A stretch of DNA of 33,689 bases from Bacteriovoracaceae bacterium (GTDB lineage: Bacteria; Bdellovibrionota; Bacteriovoracia; Bacteriovoracales; Bacteriovoracaceae). Location of the stretch: the NCBI GenBank assembly GCA_023701435.1, contig JAMPXB010000030.1, forward strand, positions 1-33,689, read 5' to 3'. Position 1 is the stretch's first letter. Each line of letters opens with the position of its first letter. The notes below the pieces were generated by a model. It had not been told where the DNA came from, searched no databases, and worked only from the letters and a program-made list of their open reading frames with translations. Made by a program: the position numbers and the translations under genes. This document shows, in pieces, positions 18,481-25,451 of this stretch.

Positions 18481-19389
18481 GTGACTATTCCTCAATGCTT
18501 AGATTTAAGTAAATGCTCTTCCTTTTTGGTCCTAAAAGTTAACAATTTTCAAATTGTAAATGGGGCCAGTGCCCATATAAAGGTAAATGGTGCGCCCTTC
18601 AACCTAAAAGAAGAACAGTTAATTGACAGAACACAAGGTCAAACCGATATCGAAATTAAAGTCTCTGCTAGTAGAAGTCACTCCGGAAAATCTGGAGCCA
18701 TTAACGATACTTTGGTCATTGGACTCTCTTTAATCCTGGATGCCGAAATTCATCCAGATGTCTTAAATATCGATTCACTCGTAAGTGGAAGGCCCGCGAC
18801 CTATTTAAAGGTAAATAAATGGGCAAAAGCATTTGAAAAAGGACTCATTGACAGCCTTCGCTTAGATGATTCAGGAATTTATATTTTTAGACATATTAAA
18901 TACCTAGATGAAATCTCAAAATTTGAAACACTGGATGTGAATCAACTATCAGCGATCAAAATACTAAACAGTTTTATCCTCCAAGAGGCGACGATTAGAT
19001 ATGCCCCTCTTATCCATAAACTGATCAATGAGAAAAGAAAAAGTATATTGCGATTACCAACGGATGAAGTAACCAAAATTCTTTCTGAGTCAATGCAACT
19101 GGATCTTGCCTCTGACAAGGTAAGAGACTTGCATGAGAAAATGAAGCGATCACTGTCGCATGTTGATAATAGGCAATTAGAAGAGATGAAAATTTATGAG
19201 GAACAGTTCGAACTCGTGACCCAGAAGAAATACCTTGTCGTGGCACTATACAAAAATCTAAACGATAAAATAATGGCTATCGCTTTAGAGTTGGAAAAAG
19301 ACATTCAACAACTTGAGGCAGAGTTAGCCCAACTTCAACACTTAATCCAAGAAGAAAACGGGGAGGCAGTAAATTATGAAATTAATTAA
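18481..19389 (+). CDS. Hypothetical protein, second ORF of accessory operon (possible continuation of 17604 gene)
   Basis: The 302-residue ORF begins at a GTG with only a poor GGA-type site ahead. The same frame is open back to 18409, and the residues encoded there (KSDGGTRDKHSHASFDLIGK) look like real coding sequence. It lacks any signal peptide although its neighbours are lipoproteins, which supports it being the C-terminal part of the upstream gene. Residues 1-100 are beta-rich with two close Cys. The C-terminal 100 residues are charged coiled-coil-like helices (LEKDIQQLEAELAQLQHL). The family is unknown. It overlaps the next gene by 14 bases. Confidence 0.6.
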   Translation: MTIPQCLDLSKCSSFLVLKVNNFQIVNGASAHIKVNGAPFNLKEEQLIDRTQGQTDIEIKVSASRSHSGKSGAINDTLVIGLSLILDAEIHPDVLNIDSLVSGRPATYLKVNKWAKAFEKGLIDSLRLDDSGIYIFRHIKYLDEISKFETLDVNQLSAIKILNSFILQEATIRYAPLIHKLINEKRKSILRLPTDEVTKILSESMQLDLASDKVRDLHEKMKRSLSHVDNRQLEEMKIYEEQFELVTQKKYLVVALYKNLNDKIMAIALELEKDIQQLEAELAQLQHLIQEENGEAVNYEIN

Positions 19390-20434
19390 CTTAGCCCTTC
19401 TTCTACTTCTTTGTTCATGCGTAGATCCTTCATCCCTTGATGAATTACAGAATTACGCTGAAACGAAGTTGGAACATAATATCCAAGAGTTCTCCAATGG
19501 AGAACTCAAAAAATGGTGGGACGATTACTTTAAGTCCCAGGCCATGCTTATCCTTGCTAATGGCAAAGCCTTTGAAACTACTGTAAGAACAATCTCAAGG
19601 CTGACTAATAATGACCAAAGAAATAACTACGCACTACTTAATGATCTAATTAAGTTAAATCAACTAAACCTATCACTAAAAACGTTGACCATCCAGAGTC
19701 GTGAAATCGAACGGAACTGGAAATCGATTTGTGGGGACAATCAGGTCACCAAGCAAATTGGTCTAAGAAACAGTATCCTCAATAATTATATCAATGGTCT
19801 GAAATTACCCACGATGGCAGAGACCTATATGATAGGCGGAGGAGATGGGGAAGATGGACTTACAAAAATGTTCGAATCCATCACCACTAATATTGGTTCT
19901 CTGTTTAGTCACGACAGGATGCAACGAATAAAGAAAAAAATTAAAAAGATCAAAGCCATTTTTAGAGAAAAGACTCCTACCGAAGATCAATTGTCAAAAC
20001 TATCTTCTAATGTTTGCTTAGCATCTGCAACGGCACAATTGGTCTATCTAGAAGAACTCAAATCACTCATTCACCAAATGAGTGAGACCAGTCGCGCTGA
20101 ATGGAGATACTATCAAGAGCAGAAATCAATTATTGGAAACTTGCTTTTAAAAAAAAATCTATTCAAAACCGACAAGATTCTTGAAGAGAAGCTGGGTCAT
20201 ATCGCAAAAAACAATCTCCTCGCAAATCTAGCAGTCATGAGACAGCATCTCCTGCAATTATCAAATAAGGTTATTGCTCAACCTACGGTAGATAACAAAG
20301 AGACCTTACAGGATTTTCTTTTGGCATTCGATTCTCAGTTAAACCTAATAACGACCTTGCCTTACGACGGACTTAATGAAGTGGTTGAAACAAATCTTAG
20401 ATTTATTAACAGATTAAGAGCGAGAAACTTATGA
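19376..20434 (+). CDS. Hypothetical helical lipoprotein of accessory operon
   Basis: The 352-residue protein has a lipoprotein signal, MKLINLALLLLLCSC, with Cys13 or Cys15 as the lipidation site. The rest is predicted almost wholly helical, with a Gly-rich patch (YMIGGGDGEDGL) in the middle followed by a very basic helix (RIKKKIKKIKAIF). No family is recognised. A GGAGG site precedes the ATG, and the stop overlaps the toxin-like gene by ATGA. Its place directly before the toxin-like gene suggests an envelope partner, perhaps for export, anchoring or delivery, but this is inference from position only. Confidence 0.72.
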   Translation: MKLINLALLLLLCSCVDPSSLDELQNYAETKLEHNIQEFSNGELKKWWDDYFKSQAMLILANGKAFETTVRTISRLTNNDQRNNYALLNDLIKLNQLNLSLKTLTIQSREIERNWKSICGDNQVTKQIGLRNSILNNYINGLKLPTMAETYMIGGGDGEDGLTKMFESITTNIGSLFSHDRMQRIKKKIKKIKAIFREKTPTEDQLSKLSSNVCLASATAQLVYLEELKSLIHQMSETSRAEWRYYQEQKSIIGNLLLKKNLFKTDKILEEKLGHIAKNNLLANLAVMRQHLLQLSNKVIAQPTVDNKETLQDFLLAFDSQLNLITTLPYDGLNEVVETNLRFINRLRARNL

Positions 20435-22194
20435 AAGCCCTTGCTCTTCTGCTTTTATTGCTTCCGTTATATTCAGAGGCGAAATCTGTGTGTACTTATG
20501 TCTATAACTGTGCTCACTGTGTGGTGGATGTTTCCACAGATCCACCAATTAAAATCCAAACGACAGATATCGCCTGTATGGATCGTCTTAAAACTGATCA
20601 AACCTTCATTTATGACGTTCCTAGAAATAGAAATAATTTTGACAAATCTCCTTTGTCCATGTCACAGACTAATTACTCAAGTCTGGCGGCTTCCATACTC
20701 GTCCAAAGTATCAACCAGTCCTATGAGGACTATCAGCAGAGGCAGCAGGTTGAAAACTTCTACCAACAACTACCTGACATTCTTGAAAATCGTCACCAAG
20801 AACTAAAAGATCAACATTTACGTGAAGAATCTTTAAGAAATGAAAAAAAACCATTTGATTTGGCGGCGATGAATGACGAAGTGGCTAAGTTGAATCAGAG
20901 CATAGCCAAACACACAATTCATTCTGATTCTTCTACTTCACCAATTCCGGTGCCTGAGATGGTAAAAGATCTTGGACTGAAACAGCAGCTAAAAGACATT
21001 GAGGATCAACTTATATCTGAGGGTCTTCATGGAGGTTTTCCCAATCTTTCAGGTAAAACTATTTCTGATGATGGCGGCAGAGAGAGAAGAAAAAATAGTA
21101 ACATTCAGGATCAGGAAAAGAGACGGTTACACTCCCAAATGCTCGATTATGCCGATAAGTTCCGGAATTCTTCATCCAAAGATTTGTCCAAAAATCTCCA
21201 AAATGAAGCTCAAAGCCTACGTCGGGGAAGTTTTAAGGAGGAAAATTCTTTATTAAGCCGTGTTCAAGCTTTTGAACTTTCTCAGTCTTATCTTCAAGAC
21301 AAAAGACATGCGCTAAATGAGAAAATTGAAAAAGAAACAGTTCCTTCACTAAAAAATAAGCTTGAAACCATTCACGATATCTCAGGAAAACTTGCAGGCG
21401 AGGGACAGAATTCTTTTTATAATGGTGATTTAGCCGAGGGCGAACATTGGACAGATCTGGCGACCCAGATAGTTGATATTGGTCTCGGTTTTATTCCTGG
21501 AATCTCTACGGGTCGGGATCTCCTCGAAGCCGTCACCGGGGAAAATGTAATTACTGGAATGAAGCTCGAAGTTTGGGAACGTGGTTTATGTGCCATGAGT
21601 GCTGCTACTCTTGGGGTTGGAAGTCTCGCTAGAACTTCAGTCAAAGTGATTGATACTTTAAGTGCAGCGCTCATCCAATCTAACAAAATCGGGGCAACGG
21701 AGGTCTTACCAAAGATACTTCTACAGAAAGAAAGCAGACTTTTTAGGACATTCAAGGATAGGGACTGGAAATCTGCTGATGAATTAAATGAATTACATCG
21801 TATAGAAAATGGATATTCTCTAGAAAAGCATATTCAGCCTTGGGTAAAAGGCAGAAGAGTAATAGAATTTACGAGTACGGAAGAAACTACAATGTACAGG
21901 GTATTCTCGAGCGAAGCTGCCCTTGATATGACTAGTAATGCAGCGGAAGCAACTGGACGTTGGCTTATGCGAATTGATCCCCGAACAATGAGTAAAGACG
22001 AGATAAGAAAAATCTATGCCCTCAGTCCAAAAAATGATATTGGCCAAGCAGTAATTGTTAAAATCCCTGCAGGTACAAGGATGCGAATGGGAGTTGTTGG
22101 TCATGGTAAGGATGGAAGTCTTGGTGGGGCAATTCAATATAATTTAAATGCTGACATTATTTCGAACTGGATCGTAGGAATTGATAAGTTATGA
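20431..22194 (+). CDS. Sec-exported polymorphic-toxin-like protein with pre-toxin TG segment
   Basis: The 587-residue protein has a Sec signal peptide (about 1-17, ending SEA) and a Cys-rich mature start (C21, C27, C30). A long charged coiled-coil-like region spans 90-330. Residues of about 345-395 (GFIPGISTGRDLLEAVTG, then MKLEVWERGL) resemble the pre-toxin TG linker of polymorphic toxins. The C-terminal 110 residues carry YRVFSS at 489, GRW at 509, DPRT at 516, then an ALSPKN block, IPAGTRMRMG and a GGAIQYNL end. That order is remembered from toxin tips of filamentous haemagglutinin/CdiA-like proteins, some thought to be ADP-ribosyltransferase or NADase-like. The enzymatic activity is not established. 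The following gene overlaps by ATGA and fits an immunity gene. Confidence 0.75.
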   Translation: MKALALLLLLLPLYSEAKSVCTYVYNCAHCVVDVSTDPPIKIQTTDIACMDRLKTDQTFIYDVPRNRNNFDKSPLSMSQTNYSSLAASILVQSINQSYEDYQQRQQVENFYQQLPDILENRHQELKDQHLREESLRNEKKPFDLAAMNDEVAKLNQSIAKHTIHSDSSTSPIPVPEMVKDLGLKQQLKDIEDQLISEGLHGGFPNLSGKTISDDGGRERRKNSNIQDQEKRRLHSQMLDYADKFRNSSSKDLSKNLQNEAQSLRRGSFKEENSLLSRVQAFELSQSYLQDKRHALNEKIEKETVPSLKNKLETIHDISGKLAGEGQNSFYNGDLAEGEHWTDLATQIVDIGLGFIPGISTGRDLLEAVTGENVITGMKLEVWERGLCAMSAATLGVGSLARTSVKVIDTLSAALIQSNKIGATEVLPKILLQKESRLFRTFKDRDWKSADELNELHRIENGYSLEKHIQPWVKGRRVIEFTSTEETTMYRVFSSEAALDMTSNAAEATGRWLMRIDPRTMSKDEIRKIYALSPKNDIGQAVIVKIPAGTRMRMGVVGHGKDGSLGGAIQYNLNADIISNWIVGIDKL

Positions 22195-22622
22195 AAAAGC
22201 CTGATTTCTATTATTACCGTGATTATCAAGAATTCGTATTTGATGGGTACATTCTCTTTCGGATTGTGGATGGCAAGAAAATTAAAATCCTTGATCTGTC
22301 AGAGCAGAGGGATGCCAGAGAATTTAAAGTGATCGATGTGAAAGATTATAAAAATTTTTCCATTGTTTTTTTAACATGGGCGCTTGATAGGAACATCATC
22401 TGCCTTAATCGGGACACTAATGAGATAGTTTGGCGGATTCCTACGGTTAAACAGATTTGGAGCATTAGTAAAAATGCCTGGTCTCGTATATTTATCAAGG
22501 AAGAAGAGCCGGATGTCGTTTATTGTCGCTCAGTAGATAGCTACATTGTCGGATTCAAAATAGAAACCGGAGAACTGGTTTTTGAGCACATCCCTGATGA
22601 TCCCGATCCAAGAGATATGTAG
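22191..22622 (+). CDS. Putative immunity protein for the upstream toxin-like protein
   Basis: The 143-residue protein has no signal peptide and is acidic and aromatic, starting MKKPDFYYYRDYQ. Two segments, NIICLNRDTNEIVWRI and YIVGFKIETGELVFEH, look like beta-propeller or PQQ-type strand repeats. I recognise no family. Its ATGA overlap with the toxin-like gene and its position as the last gene of the operon are the classical layout of a toxin-immunity pair. A hairpin terminator follows at about 22638. The immunity role is inferred from context only. Confidence 0.65.
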   Translation: MKKPDFYYYRDYQEFVFDGYILFRIVDGKKIKILDLSEQRDAREFKVIDVKDYKNFSIVFLTWALDRNIICLNRDTNEIVWRIPTVKQIWSISKNAWSRIFIKEEEPDVVYCRSVDSYIVGFKIETGELVFEHIPDDPDPRDM

Positions 22623-22637
22623 AATGGAAAGTTAAGA

Positions 22638-22657
22638 CAGGCCCTCTGTAGGGCCTG
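22638..22657. terminator. Hairpin between convergent immunity-like gene and 22674 gene
   Basis: CAGGCCCT and AGGGCCTG form an 8-bp GC-rich stem with the 4-base loop CTGT. A T-rich stretch (CTATTTTTATT) starts about eight bases after it on the plus strand. It lies 16 bases past the end of the accessory operon and probably ends it, possibly also acting on the opposing gene. Confidence 0.6.
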
Positions 22658-22673
22658 CTCTAAGCTATTTTTA

Positions 22674-23096
22674 TTATTGAAGCGTACAAACTTCTTTAAC
22701 TGTCGGAAGCGGAACTCCCTTCACTTTAACTTTGCTGATGATGTGAAGTTGTTCATTCTTTAACTGATAAGTTGTTTTTGAAACTTGCTTACCAATGACA
22801 ACTCCTTCATACAAAAGAGTGGTATTAAAATCGACGATGAAACTATCGTCTTCACATTTGCTGGTATATTTTCCATCCGTCATGCTGTCAGTCTCAGGCA
22901 CATTTTGAACAGTCACACCATCGGTAACGTAATCAGTGATGTTACCATCTCGGGTAATGCGGAAACCATCCTCTGTTGTTTCAATTGAGCGGTAAGAAGA
23001 AGTCGAACCTCTTTTGCAAAGATACTCGCCGGCTAGATCAGGACAGGCGATGGCAGAGAAAGAAACCATAAGACCAATGAGCATGAGATAGCGCAT
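22674..23096 (-). CDS. Small exported four-cysteine protein, paralogue of 29811 gene
   Basis: The 140-residue protein has a signal peptide cleaved near FSAIA/C and cysteines at 18, 27, 81 and 137. The mature part starts CPDLAGEYLC and is beta-rich. The gene at 29811-30245 has the same plan: cysteines at 22, 32, 97 and 142, a mature start CPTFKSQYQEC and a Cys two or three residues before the end. They look like diverged paralogues with two disulphides in the periplasm or outside. Function is unknown. It faces the accessory operon tail to tail. Confidence 0.75.
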   Translation of the reverse strand: MRYLMLIGLMVSFSAIACPDLAGEYLCKRGSTSSYRSIETTEDGFRITRDGNITDYVTDGVTVQNVPETDSMTDGKYTSKCEDDSFIVDFNTTLLYEGVVIGKQVSKTTYQLKNEQLHIISKVKVKGVPLPTVKEVCTLQ

Positions 23097-23184
23097 AACA
23101 TTCCTTTGTTAAAGTTGCTTAAACTAGTCTAATGAGTATTTCGAAGGAAATGTAGGTCTGCAAGATGCGATGCTGCTTTGAAGA

Positions 23185-24201
23185 TTACTTACCTAAAGGA
23201 ATTTCAACACCGGTTTCATAAGTGGGGGTGGTCTCTGAACCATCGCGAACGCGTCCGAAAAATTTTACGCCCTTCTTGGTTTTATACTGAACTCCAATTT
23301 CTGCTTCTTCGGCCTTGTTCGCCATACCTCTGTTAAGTTCTTTCTGGGTTGAGCGGTACCCAGTGAAGACCAGGATTTGGGCATTGTTGGGGACAGTGAT
23401 ATCTAAACCAGCAGCGACGCGGACTTCTTTTTCAAAGGCATTTCCGGTAACGCCCACTTCGGTATAACTCTTGGTTCTCCCACCAAATTGCTGATCAATT
23501 CTTGCCTTAGCCTCTACTTTATCCAGATAAAAACTGGTGTCCTCCAGCGCCTTAATGTTTTTGGAGCCGGTGGTATAAGTGGCCTCGAGGGAGCCTTTAA
23601 TTTCGGTGTCAGATGAAACGATTTGCTTGATATCAAGGCGATTGACCACATCGACTTTAAGTAAACTGTCGACCAGAGAAGGTTTATCATCAGCTTTTTG
23701 CAGATCCACTGAGTAAGAATTCTTACCTTTGATTTCGGAGTTTAATTTCACTTCAGTGTTGGGATTCACATAGTGAATAATTTTTTTTCCGGCGTCCCGG
23801 GAAAAGGATTTCTCAATCCGGCCCGGATTGGACTGCTGGGACTGCAGCATTTTTTTGACCTCTTTAACCAGCACATGTTCTTCTTCTTGAATTTCATACT
23901 TGGCCACCACCACCGTCGTTTCTGCTTTGGGCACATCTTCGGTAATTGCCAAAACTTCGTAGCGCACTTTTTTCGGACGGTAGTCGGCAGCTTCCTCTTC
24001 GCAATTAGTCATGGGGTCGAGGTATTTTTGGGAAACCAGCGAGCCCAGATAGCCCCCGGGAAGTCCTTGTGAGTTAGGATTTTTGGCAAAGTTCTCCACT
24101 TCATTTTCACCGATGAAATGACTTATTTTTGCGATGTCCTCAGTAAAGACCTGAGAATAGGCAGGAGAGAGAATGAGAAGACCAAATAATGTTTTCCACA
24201 T
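23185..24201 (-). CDS. Hypothetical exported protein, possibly outer-membrane
   Basis: The 338-residue protein has a signal peptide (MWKTLFGLLILSPAYSQ). The first half is charged and contains valine-rich strands (KAETTVVVAKYEI). The second half alternates polar and hydrophobic residues with a strand-like ending (YETGVEIPLGK), as in outer-membrane barrels or surface beta proteins. No family is recognised. An AAAGGA site precedes the ATG. It is divergent from the 24319 outer-membrane gene, so both may be expressed from the 117-base gap. Confidence 0.7.
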   Translation of the reverse strand: MWKTLFGLLILSPAYSQVFTEDIAKISHFIGENEVENFAKNPNSQGLPGGYLGSLVSQKYLDPMTNCEEEAADYRPKKVRYEVLAITEDVPKAETTVVVAKYEIQEEEHVLVKEVKKMLQSQQSNPGRIEKSFSRDAGKKIIHYVNPNTEVKLNSEIKGKNSYSVDLQKADDKPSLVDSLLKVDVVNRLDIKQIVSSDTEIKGSLEATYTTGSKNIKALEDTSFYLDKVEAKARIDQQFGGRTKSYTEVGVTGNAFEKEVRVAAGLDITVPNNAQILVFTGYRSTQKELNRGMANKAEEAEIGVQYKTKKGVKFFGRVRDGSETTPTYETGVEIPLGK

Positions 24202-24277
24202 GCCTGTCCTTTATCGGGATTTTCCCCAATTTACTAAAATGCTAAGCTCGTGAAATCCCTCGTCGCTACAGCCTGGC

Positions 24278-24317
24278 GGAAACCCTCTAAACTATTAGGG
24301 AAATCAAGGAGGTTTCC
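24278..24317 (+). promoter_or_regulatory. Leader hairpin that can mask the ribosome site of the 24319 gene
   Basis: GGAAACC (24278-24284) can pair with GGTTTCC (24311-24317). After one bulged base, TCT (24286-24288) pairs with GGA (24308-24310). The strand GGAGG of the strong ribosome site AAGGAGG (24306-24312) is thus held in a stem of about 10 bp ending just before the ATG. A shorter CCCT/AGGG pairing in the loop could compete. Confidence 0.4.
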
Positions 24318-24318
24318 C

Positions 24319-24876
24319 ATGAAAAAGCTTCTTTTAGGAACAGTTTTAGGTCTGGGAGTGATGCCCATCTCTTCTTATGCCGGACTCTTGGTGGAACCGG
24401 TTCTCGGCTACACGCTGGACCAAAGTCTGGATTTCAGCGGTCTTAAAGATTATAGCGGGGGCAATGGTGTTTCCTATGGCGCTCGCTTGGGTTATCAAAC
24501 CGGTCCTTTTCAAATCGGTGCCGACTATTTGCAAAGTAGCATTGATATGAGCAGTAATGATTTCGATGAAAATGCCGACATCACCGAGTGGGCGGCTTTT
24601 GTGGGCTTTGAATTTCCCATTTTATTCAGGGGCTATGCCGGTTACATTTTCTCTGCCGAGGGTGAAACGGAAATAAACAATCTCGATGTCGATTTAGAAG
24701 ATGGTAATGGCTACAAGTTGGGAATAGGTTTTACTCCACTTCCATTCATTGATGTGAATTTAGAATACCGTAATGGATCCTTTGATAAATATAAGCTTGG
24801 TCCAGCTTCTGTCTCGAGAGAAGTGGATTATGAAGCCTATATGTTGTCGGTATCGATGCCGTTTAACCTCTTTTAG
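24319..24876 (+). CDS. Outer-membrane beta-barrel protein
   Basis: The chosen start at 24319 has a near-perfect AAGGAGG six bases upstream and opens directly into a signal peptide (MKKLLLGTVLGLGVMPISSYA). An in-frame GTG at 24250 would add 23 residues that look non-coding. The 185-residue protein shows alternating strands with aromatic girdle residues (YGARLGYQTGPFQIGADYLQ; IDVNLEYRNGSF) and a final strand ending in Phe (MLSVSMPFNLF). This matches small OmpA/OmpW-like eight-stranded barrels. The specific role is unknown. A long hairpin follows the stop. Confidence 0.85.
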   Translation: MKKLLLGTVLGLGVMPISSYAGLLVEPVLGYTLDQSLDFSGLKDYSGGNGVSYGARLGYQTGPFQIGADYLQSSIDMSSNDFDENADITEWAAFVGFEFPILFRGYAGYIFSAEGETEINNLDVDLEDGNGYKLGIGFTPLPFIDVNLEYRNGSFDKYKLGPASVSREVDYEAYMLSVSMPFNLF

Positions 24877-24931
24877 GAAACGTAAACAAATAGGATAAAC
24901 AAGACAATATAAGTGATCAGTCGGGACATGC

Positions 24932-24990
24932 GACCTCCATGGATAAAAACATTTTCCTCCTGTATTGAGGTAATGTCTATCCATGAGGTC
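24932..24990. other. Long imperfect hairpin between convergent genes
   Basis: GACCTC-ATGGATA (24932-24945, one bulged C) pairs with TATCCATGAGGTC (24978-24990). Further inside, ACATT pairs with AATGT and CCTC with GAGG around a 7-base loop. This gives about 22 base pairs over 59 bases, longer than a simple terminator and without a T-run. It could be a two-way terminator, an RNA end protector or a small structured RNA. Confidence 0.6.
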
Positions 24991-24995
24991 TGACA

Positions 24996-25214
24996 TTAAA
25001 TGGCCGAAATATCCTGACCGCCCGACTCGCGGAGGACTTTATTTTCGGCCGCTTCTTTTTCTTTCAGGTATTCCTGTTTTTCGCCTTCCATACTCCTTAG
25101 GGCTTCATTGACCCCTTCCACTCTTTCTTGAGGGCGGTTTTTGACCTTACCTTTCATAATTTTGAGAAAGCTCCCTACTTCTTTCATTTTATTCTTAAAG
25201 AAATTCGCGTTCAT
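24996..25214 (-). CDS. Small charged helical protein
   Basis: This 72-residue reading starts at 25214, with AGGAGGAG placed just upstream. The same frame is open further upstream to 25604, but the extra sequence overlaps the smc start and looks non-coding, so it was left out. The protein has no signal or membrane segment. It is rich in Lys and Glu and is predicted to be helical (SMEGEKQEYLKEKEAAENKV). No family is recognised. It is divergent from smc with a gap of 237 bases. Confidence 0.7.
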   Translation of the reverse strand: MNANFFKNKMKEVGSFLKIMKGKVKNRPQERVEGVNEALRSMEGEKQEYLKEKEAAENKVLRESGGQDISAI

Positions 25215-25349
25215 AAACTCCTCCTGGAATGAGATTGGCGCTTTTCTATTTAGCACGTGGCGTGCCATAGTATTGTGTGTTGAGTCATTGACGCCTTTGT
25301 GAGGGAAAGTAAGCCCAAAACACCTAGACAGGCCGCTCTTCGTTAGGGG

Positions 25350-25364
25350 AAGATGAGTCATCTT
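25350..25364. promoter_or_regulatory. Palindrome in the smc upstream region
   Basis: AAGATGA-G-TCATCTT is a perfect 7-bp inverted repeat around one base, about 90 bases before the smc ATG. A second short palindrome, GCACG-TGG-CGTGC, lies at 25253-25265. Either could bind a dimeric regulator. No clear promoter was found in this gap. Confidence 0.3.
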
Positions 25365-25451
25365 TAAATATAGCTGAGTAAAACAGATGCAAGAGGCAGA
25401 TGCTTGCTCGGTTTTTAGGGATACACACAAACACTTACGAGAGGTCAGCAC

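Noticed and set aside
17604..22622. The accessory operon as a classic integrated element
   Set aside because: It lies beside a tRNA and is AT-rich, but no integrase, transposase, terminal repeats or duplicated tRNA end was found.
24250..24318. An upstream GTG start for the outer-membrane barrel gene
   Set aside because: It would put 23 odd residues before a perfect signal peptide. The ribosome site AAGGAGG and the ATG at 24319 fit better.
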